Notes: generated by a model not told the origin, from the letters alone. A stretch of 64,000 nt of DNA from Eleftheria terrae (GCF_030419005.1 NZ_CP106951.1:4216001-4280000), one strand, 5' to 3'; shown: positions 8,410-16,973, counted from the stretch's first letter. Numbers and translations: made by a program.

Positions 8410-9258
8410 TCACCAGCGCGGCTGGTAGTAGGGCTCGTCCTCACCGGCCGCCGGCGCACCCGCGGGCCCCAGTGTGGCCATCAGCAGCGCCCCGCCGGCA
8501 CACAGCGCGGCAAGCAGGGCGACGGCCAGCGGCTCGCTCAGCGCCCGCCGGCCGGGCAGGCGCCGGTGGCGCAGCACGCGTTCCGCCGCGAAGCCTGCAA
8601 GTAGCGGCAGCAGCAGACCCGGCTTCGCCGGCGTCAGCACCAGCAAGGCCCAGGCGGTGCAGAGCCAGGCCAGGCTGGCCGGCAGCCAGGCCGCCGCACT
8701 GAAGCGGACGCGGGGCGTGGGCCACAGCCATGGCAGGAGGCCAGCGCAGGCGCAGGCGAGCAGCAGCGCCAGCTGGAACAACAGCATCGAGCCCAGCATG
8801 AAGGCCAGCAGCGCGACGCCCAGTGACGCGGGCCCGAGCAACGCCGGCCCGCTGGCCCGCTCGGCCGGCGTGTGCGCCAGCGCGGCCAGCACCGCGCTGC
8901 CGGCTGCCCAGGCGGCCGCAGCCAGCGGCCAGCTGGCGCCCCGCAGCCAGGCCAGCGCCAATGCCCACAGCACGGCGCCGAGCAGCGTGGCCACGCGCGC
9001 CGAGAGGCGGAAGGCATCGAGCAGCAGGCCGGCCAGCAGTGCCCCGGCCACCAGCCACGGCAGTTTCTCGGTCAAGCCCTGGGGATGGAGCGGCCAGCCG
9101 AGCATCCAGCCGCTGGCCAGCAGCACCGACAGCCCCAGGGCGGCGCCCGCCCGGCGGGCCGGTCGGGCCGCGTCGCCGTGCCGCAGCAGACCGGCGCCGG
9201 CCAGCGCCAGCAGCAGTGGCAGGGCCACGCTCTGCATCAGTGGATGGTTCAGGTCCAT
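8410..9258 (-). CDS. Multi-pass membrane protein of unknown function
   Basis: 282 residues, almost all hydrophobic, with about eight to nine likely membrane helices and a short polar C-terminus (GEDEPYYQPRW). I recognise no family. The ATG at 9258 is preferred because GGGAG lies six bases upstream; a GTG at 9279 is possible. It is divergent from the solute-binding-protein gene, with 181 bases between. Leucine and alanine make up a large share of the sequence and no charged motif inside the helices suggests a transport or enzymatic role. Nothing in the neighbours assigns a function. Confidence 0.65.
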   Translation of the reverse strand: MDLNHPLMQSVALPLLLALAGAGLLRHGDAARPARRAGAALGLSVLLASGWMLGWPLHPQGLTEKLPWLVAGALLAGLLLDAFRLSARVATLLGAVLWALALAWLRGASWPLAAAAWAAGSAVLAALAHTPAERASGPALLGPASLGVALLAFMLGSMLLFQLALLLACACAGLLPWLWPTPRVRFSAAAWLPASLAWLCTAWALLVLTPAKPGLLLPLLAGFAAERVLRHRRLPGRRALSEPLAVALLAALCAGGALLMATLGPAGAPAAGEDEPYYQPRW

Positions 9259-9439
9259 GCCGACTCCCTGCCGCGGCACCGGTGCCGCCCAGGCTGCATC
9301 GTAGCCAGCTCGGGCGTGCCGGACGAGCTGCCGTGCACTGCGTCACGGCCGGGCGTCACGCTGGCCCGGCCCTCGCGTTGCTTCGGATTTCGAGCAGATG
9401 GTAAGTTTTGCGGCTGCACAGTTTTGCAAAGGAGCGCCA

Positions 9440-10345
9440 ATGGCGCGACCGATCGCCACCCGGGCGATGCATGTCCTGGGAGCCTGCCTGCTGGTCGTTG
9501 CAGCGCTGGCGCGCGCACAGCCGGCCGGGCGCGAGCCGCAGGAAGTGAGGTATCTGCACAGCGAGTCGGACAGCACCCGCTACGCCTATTACTACGCCTT
9601 GATCGAGCTGGTGCTGCGACGCACCGACGCCAGCCACGGCCCCCACCGGCTCAAGCCCTATCGGCAGGACATGAGCTCGGCGCGGCTGAACCGGGAGGCG
9701 ATCCGCGGCGACCGGGTCAACCTGCACTGGAGCGATGCCGGCCATCCCGAGCTGGAGCACGGCATGATCCCCGTGCCCATCCCGCTCGACAAGGGCATGC
9801 TGGGGCACCGCGTGCTGCTGATCCGCAAGCAGGACCAGCCGCGCTTCGCCCGCATCCGCACCCTGGCCGACCTGCGCCGGCTGCGCCTGGGGCAGGGCAG
9901 CCACTGGGGCGACAACAAGGTGCTGCGCCACAACGGCATCGAGGTGGTGGAGGCGAGCCGCTACGGGCCGCTGTTCGCGATGCTGATGGCCGGCCGCTTC
10001 GACGCCTTTCCACGCGGCGCCAACGAAGCGCCGCAGGAATACGCCGCCCGCCGGGGCCAGCTGCCCGGCCTGCAGGTGGAGCAGACGCTGGTGATCACCT
10101 ACCCGATGCCGGTCTTCTTCTATGTGTCGAAGAACAGCCCCGCCCTGGCCGAGCGGCTGCGCGACGGGCTGGAAGCCATGGTGGCCGATGGCAGCCTGTC
10201 GGCCTTGTTCGATCGCTTCTACAAGGACAGCCTGAGCAGCCTGCGCCTCAGTGAACGCACCGTGATCGAGCTGGAGAACCCTTTCCTGCCTGCCAATGTG
10301 CCCTTCGACCGCAAGGAGCTGTGGCTGGACCTGAAGAACTACTGA
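9440..10345 (+). CDS. Periplasmic solute-binding protein-like (type 2 PBP fold)
   Basis: 301 residues. A signal peptide spans about residues 1-26 (ending ALARAQP). The mature protein resembles bacterial extracellular solute-binding proteins of the amino-acid ABC type: IRTLADLRRLRLGQGSHWGD in the first lobe, DAFPRGANEAPQE in the hinge region, and VFFYVSKNSPALAERLRDGL near the C-terminus. The start is fixed by AAAGGAG at 9428-9434, five bases before the ATG. No permease or ATPase gene is adjacent, so it may be an orphan binding protein or a sensor partner. The ligand is unknown. Confidence 0.72.
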   Translation: MARPIATRAMHVLGACLLVVAALARAQPAGREPQEVRYLHSESDSTRYAYYYALIELVLRRTDASHGPHRLKPYRQDMSSARLNREAIRGDRVNLHWSDAGHPELEHGMIPVPIPLDKGMLGHRVLLIRKQDQPRFARIRTLADLRRLRLGQGSHWGDNKVLRHNGIEVVEASRYGPLFAMLMAGRFDAFPRGANEAPQEYAARRGQLPGLQVEQTLVITYPMPVFFYVSKNSPALAERLRDGLEAMVADGSLSALFDRFYKDSLSSLRLSERTVIELENPFLPANVPFDRKELWLDLKNY

Positions 10346-10365
10346 GCGAGCTGTCGGCCCGTCGC

Positions 10366-10810
10366 TCAGCCGCGGCGGGTGCTCTCGATGCACGCGCAGG
10401 CGGTCCCGTCGCCGCTGTGCGGCTGCCGAGGCGGCCAGGCCAGCAGCGCGACCGGCAGCAGGAGGGTCCATTGCGGCAGCTGCCACAACATCGCCGGCCC
10501 GCCGAACACCGTTGCGACCACCAGGAAGACGGCGCCGAAAGCGCCCCACGACAGCGCCACCAGCCGCCGCATTGGCACATGGCGTGGCGAGCGCCCCGCC
10601 CAGGCGGCCATGGCCAATGCGGCGGCCGACAACAACAGCGTGCAGGACACCAGGTGCCAGCAGGCATAGCAGCAGCGCGAGGTGTTGCGGCAGCGGTGAC
10701 TGCAGCAGCGGCTCCTGCACTTCCGCCGTGCCGGCGAAGAGGTGCAGCAGCGCCGTGCCGCTTGCGAGCACGGCGGCCAGGCAGAGGCGGCGGGAACGGG
10801 CAGTGGTCAT
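10366..10810 (-). pseudogene. Small four-helix membrane protein gene with an apparent frameshift
   Basis: From the ATG at 10810 one frame reads a plausible membrane protein start (LCLAAVLASGTALLHLFAG, then SPLPQHLALLL) to about 10670. A second frame continues with YACWHLVSCTLLLSAAALA and LPQWTLLLPVALLAW and stops at 10366. The two halves fit a single protein of about 147 residues if one base is removed near 10663-10675; the span of 445 bases is one more than a multiple of three, as expected. It is either a recent single-base insertion or a sequence error. The family is not named here; the product would be an inner-membrane protein. Confidence 0.6.
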
Positions 10811-10936
10811 GGCAGCAGGGGGTGGACGACGCGTCAGGCACCAGGCAGGAGGGGCCGCACCATTGGAGATGCCGGCCCCTGGACGTCAAACCCCCAAAGG
10901 CGGGAATCGAGGCTGCCTGGGAATGTCGTTGGGCTG

Positions 10937-11041
10937 GGGGCTTGGGGCTTGGGGCTGGGGGCTTGGGGCTTGGGGCTTGGGGATTGGGGATTGGGGATTG
11001 GGGATTGGGCGTGGTGTTGGGTGTTGGGTGTTGGGTGTTGG
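10937..11041. repeat. Tandem heptamer array (GGGGCTT / GGGGATT / GTGTTGG), 15 units
   Basis: Fifteen consecutive in-phase 7-base units: six GGGGCTT-type (one GGGGCTG), four GGGGATT, one GGGCGTG and four GTGTTGG. The G-runs could form G-quadruplexes in single-stranded DNA. It is followed by CGGGCAATGAG (11047-11057), which recurs at 14950-14960 beside another heptamer array. Confidence 0.95.
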
Positions 11042-11120
11042 GGGAGCGGGCAATGAGCCGGGAGCCGGCCCTGGCCGCTGCGACCGCAATCGCACCCGCC
11101 GCAGTCACGCCCTAGCTGCC

Positions 11121-11378
11121 GCCCGGCCCGGCCCGGCCCGGCCCGGCCCGACCCGACTCAACACAGCCGCAGTTGCAGTTGCAGTTGCAGACCAGACCAG
11201 ACCAGATCCCAGCCCTGACCCTGACCCTGACCGAGCCGAGCCGAGCCGAGCCGAGTCAAGCCAAGCCAAGCCAAGCCAAGCCAAGCCAAGCCAAGCCAAG
11301 CCAAGCCAAGCCAAGCCAAGCCAAGCCAAGCCCAAGCCCAAGCCCAAGCCCAAGCCCAAGCCCAAGCCCAAGCCCAAG
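11121..11378. repeat. Mosaic of 5- and 6-base tandem repeats
   Basis: In order: GCCCG x6 plus ACCCG (11121-11155); GCAGTT x3.7 (11169-11190); ACCAG x3 (11191-11205); CCCTGA x3 (11213-11230); CCGAG x5 (11231-11255); TCAAG then CCAAG x14 (11256-11330); CCCAAG x8 (11331-11378). Neighbouring blocks differ by single bases or one added base, which suggests growth by slipped-strand copying with drift of the unit. Confidence 0.95.
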
Positions 11379-11610
11379 CGCGCGGCCGAGGGGTGACATT
11401 TCCCGGCAACGAGGTGCCGAGGCAGGCAGGGCCGTCGCCACCCCCGCCCACCATGCGGCCGCATGAATGCGGGGGCGGACACGCCGGGACACCCCAACCT
11501 CCTGCAGAATGGCCGCCGGCGTCGGCGCCCCCGGTGCCGGCCGGGGCCCTGCGGCCGGCCGCCTGCCATGGCGCCGGGCCGGGCCGCCCGTCAAAGTATC
11601 CTTGGTACCC

Positions 11611-13308
11611 ATGTACGCGAAACACTTCGGCCTGCAACGCGAGCCTTTCTCGATCGCGCCGGACCCGCGCTACCTGTTCATGAGCGACAGGCACCGCGAA
11701 GCGCTGGCACACCTGCGCTACGGCCTGCGGGGCGGTGGCGGCTTCGTGCTGCTCACCGGCGAGATCGGCGCGGGCAAGACCACCGTGTGCCGCTGCTTCC
11801 TCGAGCGGGTGCCCAAGCGGTGCAACGTCGCCTACATCTTCAACCCGAAACTGACCGTGGACGAGCTGGTGCGCTCGGTCTGCGACGAATTTCGCATCCC
11901 GCGCGACGAGGCGAGCACTGGGCCGGCCACCGTCAAGGACTGCGTCGACGCGCTGAACGACTACCTGCTCAAGACCCATGCCGTCGGCCAGAACAATGTG
12001 CTCATCATCGACGAGGCGCAGAACCTGTCGCCCGACGTGCTTGAGCAGTTGCGCCTGCTGACCAACCTGGAGACCAACCAGCGCAAGCTGCTGCAGATCA
12101 TCCTGATCGGCCAGCCGGAGCTGCGCACGATGCTGGCGCGCCCCGAGCTGGAGCAGCTGGCGCAGCGGGTGATTGCCCGCTACCACCTGGATGCCCTGTC
12201 CGAATCCGAAACCGCGCAGTACATCCGCCACCGCCTGGCGGTGGCCGGCATGACCATGCCGCTGCCGTTCGACCGCAAGGCGGTGCAGCGCATCCACCAG
12301 CTCTCGCGCGGCGTGCCGCGGCGCATCAACCTCCTGTGCAGCCGGGCCTTGCTGGGCGCCTATGGCAGTGGCAAGGCCGCGGTGGACCGCGACATCGTGG
12401 ACAAGGCCGCGGCCGAGGTCTTCGACCAGGCCCCGCCACCGGCTGCCCCTCGCCCCAAGCACGGTCGCGTGGCGGTGCTGGGGCTGGGCCTGGCCGCCGG
12501 CGTGGCGATTTCAGGCCTGGCCACGCTGTGGATGGGCCGTGGCACGGCCGAGTCGGCGCTGGCCGCACCGCCCGCCTCGCCGGTAGCGGCGGCGGCGTCC
12601 GCCACGATGCAAGCGGTGGTGGCCCGCGTCGGGCCGGCCGTGCCGCCGGCCACCGGTGTCCCGGCCTCCGCGCCGACCGCGGCGGCGGCCGCCACCGCGG
12701 CGGGCCTGCAGCCCCCGATCCGCAACGAGAACGAGGCCTGGCGCGAGCTCGCCCAGGCCTGGAAGGTGACCCTCGGCGACAACGAGGCCGATGCCTGCCA
12801 GGCCGCCCAGCTGCAGCAGCTGCAGTGCTTCAGGACCGCCAGCAGCGGACTGGCGCAGATCCGCCAGCTCGGGCGGCCGGGCATCCTGATCCTGCATGAT
12901 GAAAACGACAAGACCGTGTATGCACTCCTGACCGGGCTGACCACCGAGACCGCGACCCTGCGCATGCGGGGCGTTTCACAGACCGTCTCGCTGGCCTCGC
13001 TGGCCGGCCTGTGGCGCGGCGAGTTCGCCACCTTCTGGCGTGCGCCGCCCGGCTATCGCGACAGCGGGGTCGACCTGGCTGCCGAAGGCGGGCCGGGGGC
13101 CGCCTGGCTGGCCGCCCAGCTGGCCCGCCTGCCGGCCGGCGCCCGCCCCGCCCACACCCAGCAGCCCGGCTCGGCGCTCAAGGCCCAGGTGCATGCCTTC
13201 CAGGTGGCTCAGGGCCTGAAGCCCGACGGTGTGGCCGGCCCGGTCACGCTGATGCAGCTGAACCGCGCCACCGGCGTTGACGAACCGCGCCTGCTGGCGG
13301 AAAGGTAG
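11611..13308 (+). CDS. ExeA/GspA-like AAA ATPase with peptidoglycan-binding domain
   Basis: 565 residues. The N-terminal AAA domain starts MYAKHFGLQREPFSIAPDPR and holds Walker A GEIGAGKT (residues 50-57) and a Walker B with NVLIIDEAQNL. A single membrane segment lies near residues 287-305, followed by an Ala/Pro linker and a C-terminal peptidoglycan-binding repeat (HAFQVAQGLKPDGVAGP). ExeA, with ExeB/GspB, uses ATP to help place the type II secretin through the cell wall. The next gene encodes a GspB-like protein. No other type II secretion gene is in the window, so the partner system must lie elsewhere. I chose the ATG at 11611, where homology begins. Confidence 0.88.
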   Translation: MYAKHFGLQREPFSIAPDPRYLFMSDRHREALAHLRYGLRGGGGFVLLTGEIGAGKTTVCRCFLERVPKRCNVAYIFNPKLTVDELVRSVCDEFRIPRDEASTGPATVKDCVDALNDYLLKTHAVGQNNVLIIDEAQNLSPDVLEQLRLLTNLETNQRKLLQIILIGQPELRTMLARPELEQLAQRVIARYHLDALSESETAQYIRHRLAVAGMTMPLPFDRKAVQRIHQLSRGVPRRINLLCSRALLGAYGSGKAAVDRDIVDKAAAEVFDQAPPPAAPRPKHGRVAVLGLGLAAGVAISGLATLWMGRGTAESALAAPPASPVAAAASATMQAVVARVGPAVPPATGVPASAPTAAAAATAAGLQPPIRNENEAWRELAQAWKVTLGDNEADACQAAQLQQLQCFRTASSGLAQIRQLGRPGILILHDENDKTVYALLTGLTTETATLRMRGVSQTVSLASLAGLWRGEFATFWRAPPGYRDSGVDLAAEGGPGAAWLAAQLARLPAGARPAHTQQPGSALKAQVHAFQVAQGLKPDGVAGPVTLMQLNRATGVDEPRLLAER

Positions 13309-13314
13309 AGCGCC

Positions 13315-14208
13315 ATGTCCTACATCCTCGATGCATTGCGGCGGGCCGAGTCGGAGCGCGAGCGCGGCTCGGTACCGAGCATCCACACCTTGCCGGCACC
13401 GGTGTCCGCCGACGATTTCCCGGCCGAGCGCAAGGCGCGACCCTGGCCCTGGGTGGTGGTGGGCGTGACGCTGGGCCTGGCCGTGCCGCTGGCCTGGCAA
13501 TGGTTCGGGCGGGAGGCGCCGCCGCAACGGCTGGCCGCCGCAGCGACCGAGCCGGCGCCCGCGCCCATGGCGCCGCCGCCCGGGCCCGCCACCGGGGGCG
13601 CGGTGCCGGGGGCGGGCGGCCCGGCAGGGACGGTCGCCGCGGTCGATCCCGCCCTGGCCGGCGCGCCGCCGGCAGGGCCTCCTTCGGCCGACCCGCTGTC
13701 GCCGGGCGGCGCCGCGGCGCCATCGGCCGCGCCTCCTGCACTGCCTCCTGCAGCGCCTCCCGCACCGCCGACGGCAGCGGCCGTACCGGCGGTGTCGCCG
13801 GCACCGGCACCTGCGCTGGCGCCCACCTCACCACCGAGGAACAGCCCACGCACCAGCGCGGCGGCCCGGCCGGCAGGCACCGAGGGCAGCGCGGCCGGTG
13901 TCGCGCGGCGCTCGCCTGCGCCATCTTCTTCCGAGGCCCGCCGCGAGCCGGCCACCGAGCCGGCGGCAGCGCCGGAGCGGCGCGTCTATGCCCTCGGCGA
14001 GCTGCCCGAGCAGGTGCGGCGTTCGCTGCCTCAGCTCTCGGTGGGGGGCTCGATCCATTCCGACAATTCGTCCGACCGCATCCTGATCATCAACGGCGAG
14101 CTGTTCCACGAGGGCGACCATGTCGCGCCCGATGTCACGCTGGAGAAGATCGAGCTCAAGCGGGCGGTGCTCCGGCACAAGGGCTATCGCTGGAGCCTGG
14201 CGTACTGA
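13315..14208 (+). CDS. GspB-like general secretion pathway protein
   Basis: 297 residues. The N-terminus MSYILDALRRAESERERG is typical of GspB/ExeB proteins. One membrane helix lies at about residues 42-61, followed by a long linker of alanine, proline and glycine (about 65-215). The C-terminal GspB domain (from about residue 222) reads YALGELPEQVRRSLPQLSVG and ends KGYRWSLAY. The protein should anchor in the inner membrane and pair with the ExeA-like ATPase six bases upstream to open the peptidoglycan for secretin assembly. The linker is very rich in GC and its exact length may vary between strains. Confidence 0.85.
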   Translation: MSYILDALRRAESERERGSVPSIHTLPAPVSADDFPAERKARPWPWVVVGVTLGLAVPLAWQWFGREAPPQRLAAAATEPAPAPMAPPPGPATGGAVPGAGGPAGTVAAVDPALAGAPPAGPPSADPLSPGGAAAPSAAPPALPPAAPPAPPTAAAVPAVSPAPAPALAPTSPPRNSPRTSAAARPAGTEGSAAGVARRSPAPSSSEARREPATEPAAAPERRVYALGELPEQVRRSLPQLSVGGSIHSDNSSDRILIINGELFHEGDHVAPDVTLEKIELKRAVLRHKGYRWSLAY

Positions 14209-14318
14209 TCGGCGCGGCGGCCACACGGGCGCTGCCGGCCCGACACGGGCCTCCTGGGTGGAGGCAAGGCGAGAGGGCGCCTGGGAATTCCTTCACCGGC
14301 CGGGACGACGGTGGCTGT

Positions 14319-14660
14319 TCAGGGGTGGAGCCGGCGCAGCAGCTCACCGGCCCAGTCCGGCAGCCGGTCCGCCTCGAAGGTTTCGGTCTGGCCGTACTCG
14401 TCGCCTTCGATCACGGCGCTGTGGGTGACGGTGCCGCTGCCGTCGACGGCCAGCGCCAGCCAGCCATGGTCGCCGGCCTCCCATTCGAGCGAGATGCTGC
14501 CATCGGGCTCAGCCAGCACTTCGGGCGCCGGCCACTCCACCGTGACAAGGTCGAGCAGGCGTTGCGCCTCTTCGATGGCGGTGGCGCTGGGCAGGCTCCA
14601 GGGCCGGCTGGCGGCCAGGAGTCGGACTTCGTCCAGGGCAGCTGACAACAGGGGTGACAT
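14319..14660 (-). CDS. Small conserved-looking acidic protein of unknown function
   Basis: 113 residues, no signal peptide or membrane helix. It is acidic with an aromatic-rich centre (SISLEWEAGDHGWLALAVDG) and ends LPDWAGELLRRLHP. The ATG at 14660 is chosen; the frame extends further upstream but becomes arginine-rich and implausible. I do not recognise the family. It is convergent with the GspB-like gene and divergent from pth2, with a repeat-bearing intergenic region of about 570 bases upstream. Confidence 0.6.
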   Translation of the reverse strand: MSPLLSAALDEVRLLAASRPWSLPSATAIEEAQRLLDLVTVEWPAPEVLAEPDGSISLEWEAGDHGWLALAVDGSGTVTHSAVIEGDEYGQTETFEADRLPDWAGELLRRLHP

Positions 14661-15231
14661 GACTCGATTCTGCTCGCAAGCCTCGCCGCCGGGTAGCGCC
14701 CGCGGCCACGGGCTGTCTCTGTCTACAGTCGCAGGAGCGCTCGGGCCGCCCCGGCGCCAGCGGTCCCGGCGCAGGTTCTGTAGCATCTGTGCACGCGCCG
14801 CACCGCGCGTCACCGCACAGCGTCCGTCGGCACCCCGTGCCGCCGGTGGCGCGGGCGACGCAAGTGGACGGACGGCCTGCGAGGCGACGACGCTTTACGC
14901 CAGTGGCCCGAACCCATAAGGCGCACGAGCGGCTCCGGGCTCCGGGCTCCGGGCAATGAGTCTCCGGCTTGGGATCAACGTGAGATGTTTCGCGAGCGGT
15001 GATCCGTGAGCCAAAGCTCGTAGCCAAAGCCCGTAGCCGAAGCCCGTAGCCCGTAGCCCGTAGCCCGTAGCCCGTAGCCCGTAGCCCGTAGCCCGTAGCC
15101 CGTGACTGCAACTGCAACTGCAACTGCAACTGCAACTGCAACTGCAACTGCCGCCCCGGCCGTGCCTCGGCTCAATGCGGGCCTTGACCGTGATCTCCAG
15201 CGCTCCTTCTACCTTCACCTCTCTCCGAGCC
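14661..15231. other. 571-base divergent intergenic region with tandem repeats
   Basis: Between the small acidic protein gene and pth2. It carries three GGCTCCG heptamers (14931-14951) followed by CGGGCAATGAG, then the array at 15003-15150. The first 270 bases show no gene or repeat I can name. Confidence 0.6.
15003..15150. repeat. Tandem repeats: CCCGTAG heptamers then ACTGCA hexamers
   Basis: Diverged CCAAAG/CTCGTAG/CCGAAG units (15003-15042) lead into eight perfect CCCGTAG units (15043-15098), then seven perfect ACTGCA units with a partial eighth (15105-15150). The hexamer is the reverse complement of the TGCAGT unit family at 11169-11190, so the two regions share repeat vocabulary in opposite orientation. 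It ends about 80 bases before the pth2 start. Confidence 0.95.
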
Positions 15232-15651
15232 ATGCCCAACAACTCCCCGGAAACCGACTACAAGCAGGTCATCGTGCTGCGCAAGGACCTGCAGATGCGC
15301 AAGGGCAAGATGGTGGCGCAGGGCGCCCATGCCTCCATGGCGGTGTTCACCCGCGGGCCGGGGACGCGGTTCGTCGCCGGCCCCCACGGGCTGGAGATGC
15401 GCGTGCTGCTCGACGACAGTGCGGCCGCCTGGCTGACCGGCCGCTTCCGCAAGATCTGCGTTTCGGCCGACAGCGAAGCAGAGCTGCTGTCCTTGCACCA
15501 GCGTGCGCTTGATGCGGGACTGCCCTGTGCCTTGATCCAGGACAGCGGTATCACCGAGTTCGGTGGCGTGCCCACCTATACCGCCCTGGCCATCGGCCCC
15601 GGCTCGAACGAACGCATCGATCCCCTCACCGGCGGGCTCAAGCTGCTGTAG
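15232..15651 (+). CDS. Peptidyl-tRNA hydrolase 2 family protein
   Basis: 139 residues. The Pth2 fold is marked by VIVLRKDLQMRKGKMVAQGAH near residue 13, the block GLPCALIQDSGITEF and the closing region with TYTALAIGPGSNERID. Pth2, common in archaea and eukaryotes, releases peptides from peptidyl-tRNA; many bacteria carry divergent copies beside the usual Pth1. The ATG at 15232 is preferred because homology begins there. The 5' flank holds the ACTGCA tandem array, so its promoter may sit within or next to repeats. Hydrolase activity is inferred from the family only. Confidence 0.85.
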   Translation: MPNNSPETDYKQVIVLRKDLQMRKGKMVAQGAHASMAVFTRGPGTRFVAGPHGLEMRVLLDDSAAAWLTGRFRKICVSADSEAELLSLHQRALDAGLPCALIQDSGITEFGGVPTYTALAIGPGSNERIDPLTGGLKLL

Positions 15652-15767
15652 CGTCAGCAGGGCAGGGCAACCTTCCTGCCCTTGCACCGCCCGCGACCCT
15701 CAAAGCATGCCGCCGCGTCGGCTCGCGCTGCCACGCCGGCGCGCCGATGCTGTGGCGCGCCACCGCA

Positions 15768-16973
15768 TCAGCTGCCGTAGATGAAATCGTTGGCCTGCAG
15801 GGCCGCCGCCGCATCGGGTGCCAGCTTGGCGAGCAAGAGGGCATCGCCGCCCAGCGCGGCGGTCGGGTTGTACCAGACCTCTCCGTCGCGGCTGTCCACA
15901 TAGATGCCGCTGCCTGCGCCGGCCGGGTTGCCGTCGATCCCCGCACCCTTGTAGAAGCACGCCGCGGCCAGCGCGTGACCCTCCGTCGCTCCTCCGGTGA
16001 AATCCAGGCCCAGCACGCCGGCATCGACGGCGCCGGCCAGCCCGCTGTCCAGCGAATCGCACAGGGCCAGCCGGTCTTCATCGTGCCGGAAGTCCTTCAG
16101 CGTATCGGCATTCGAGAGGCCGGCCGTGCCGAAGTCGAACAGGTCGCTGCCCGCTCCGCCCAGCAAGGTGTCGTTGCCCTGGCCGCCATCCAGACGGTCC
16201 TGGCCTGCGCCACCGTCCAGCTGGTCGTTGCCGTCCAGGCCGTCGAGCTCGTTGTCGAAATCATTGCCGTGCAGCACGTTCGCCAGGGCGTTGCCGCGGG
16301 CCAGCCGGGCGCCGGCGACGGACAGCAGGCTCAGGTTCTCGACGTTGGCGCCCAGCGTGTAGTCGAAGGGGGCGTAGACCTGGTCGATGCCGCCCAGCGG
16401 CCCGTCTTCGACGATGCGGTCGGCCCTGCTGTCGATGTAGTAGAGGTCGTTGCCGGCTCCGCCGACGAGGGTGTCGTCACCGCCCGTGTCGTTCAGCACG
16501 TCGTCGCCGGCGCCGCCGTCCAGCAGGTCGTTGCCGACGCCGCCGTCCAGCGTGTCGAGGCCGGCACCGCCGTAGAGCTTGTCCTCGCCCGCCTCGCCGG
16601 CGAGGCTGTTGTTGCGGTCGTTGCCCTGCAGCGTGTTGTCCAGCTCGTTGCCGATGCCATTGACTGCCGCGGCCACCAGCTGGTACCCGCCGCCGGGCGC
16701 CGTCACGAGCTGCGTCGGCGTGTTGTCGAGCACCAGCGTCTCGACCTGGCTGGCCAGCGTGTACAGGTAGAGCCGCGACACCACGGTGTCCTGGCCCTCG
16801 CCGGCTGCCTCCAGCACTTGGTCGCCATTGGAGTTGACGCGATAGGTGTCGTCGTTGAGCCCGCCGGACATGCGATCGTCGCCATACGACCAGTTGGCGT
16901 TGAGGATGCTGCTCGCGTCATTGCTGGGGTCGCGCAGCGTGTCGCTGCCGACCGTGCCGTTGATGATGGCCAT
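15768..16973 (-). CDS. RTX-type calcium-binding repeat protein
   Basis: 401 residues with no N-terminal signal peptide. Glycine/aspartate nonapeptide repeats (GGxGxDxLx type) form two blocks, around residues 118-165 (LYGGAGLDTLDGGVGNDLL) and 235-280 (DQLDGGAGQDRLDGG). Between and before them are segments such as VENLSLLSVAGARLARGNALANVL, typical of type I-secreted RTX proteins. The C-terminus (DAAAALQANDFIYGS) fits an uncleaved secretion signal. Such proteins bind calcium outside the cell. No type I transporter is in the window and there is no enzymatic domain, so it may be a structural surface protein. GGAG sits eight bases before the ATG at 16973. Confidence 0.85.
   Translation of the reverse strand: MAIINGTVGSDTLRDPSNDASSILNANWSYGDDRMSGGLNDDTYRVNSNGDQVLEAAGEGQDTVVSRLYLYTLASQVETLVLDNTPTQLVTAPGGGYQLVAAAVNGIGNELDNTLQGNDRNNSLAGEAGEDKLYGGAGLDTLDGGVGNDLLDGGAGDDVLNDTGGDDTLVGGAGNDLYYIDSRADRIVEDGPLGGIDQVYAPFDYTLGANVENLSLLSVAGARLARGNALANVLHGNDFDNELDGLDGNDQLDGGAGQDRLDGGQGNDTLLGGAGSDLFDFGTAGLSNADTLKDFRHDEDRLALCDSLDSGLAGAVDAGVLGLDFTGGATEGHALAAACFYKGAGIDGNPAGAGSGIYVDSRDGEVWYNPTAALGGDALLLAKLAPDAAAALQANDFIYGS

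Larger units (their letters stand above)
10811..11610. other. 800-base divergent intergenic region dominated by short tandem repeats
   Basis: It lies between the start of the frameshifted membrane gene and the start of the ExeA-like gene. Apart from the repeat arrays listed separately (10937-11041 and 11121-11378), nothing coding is convincing; long open frames exist only because 5-7 base repeats lack stop codons. Promoters for the flanking genes should lie in the outer parts. Confidence 0.7.

Noticed and set aside
10900..11400. Long open frames with peptide repeats such as QAKPS or GLGAW.
   Set aside because: Short repeats without stop codons create open frames on both strands and in several phases; none has a start site, ribosome site or conserved domain.
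15003..15240. Minus-strand frame encoding RATGYGL and LQLQ repeats.
   Set aside because: It is simply a translation of the CCCGTAG and ACTGCA arrays; no flanking domain supports a gene.
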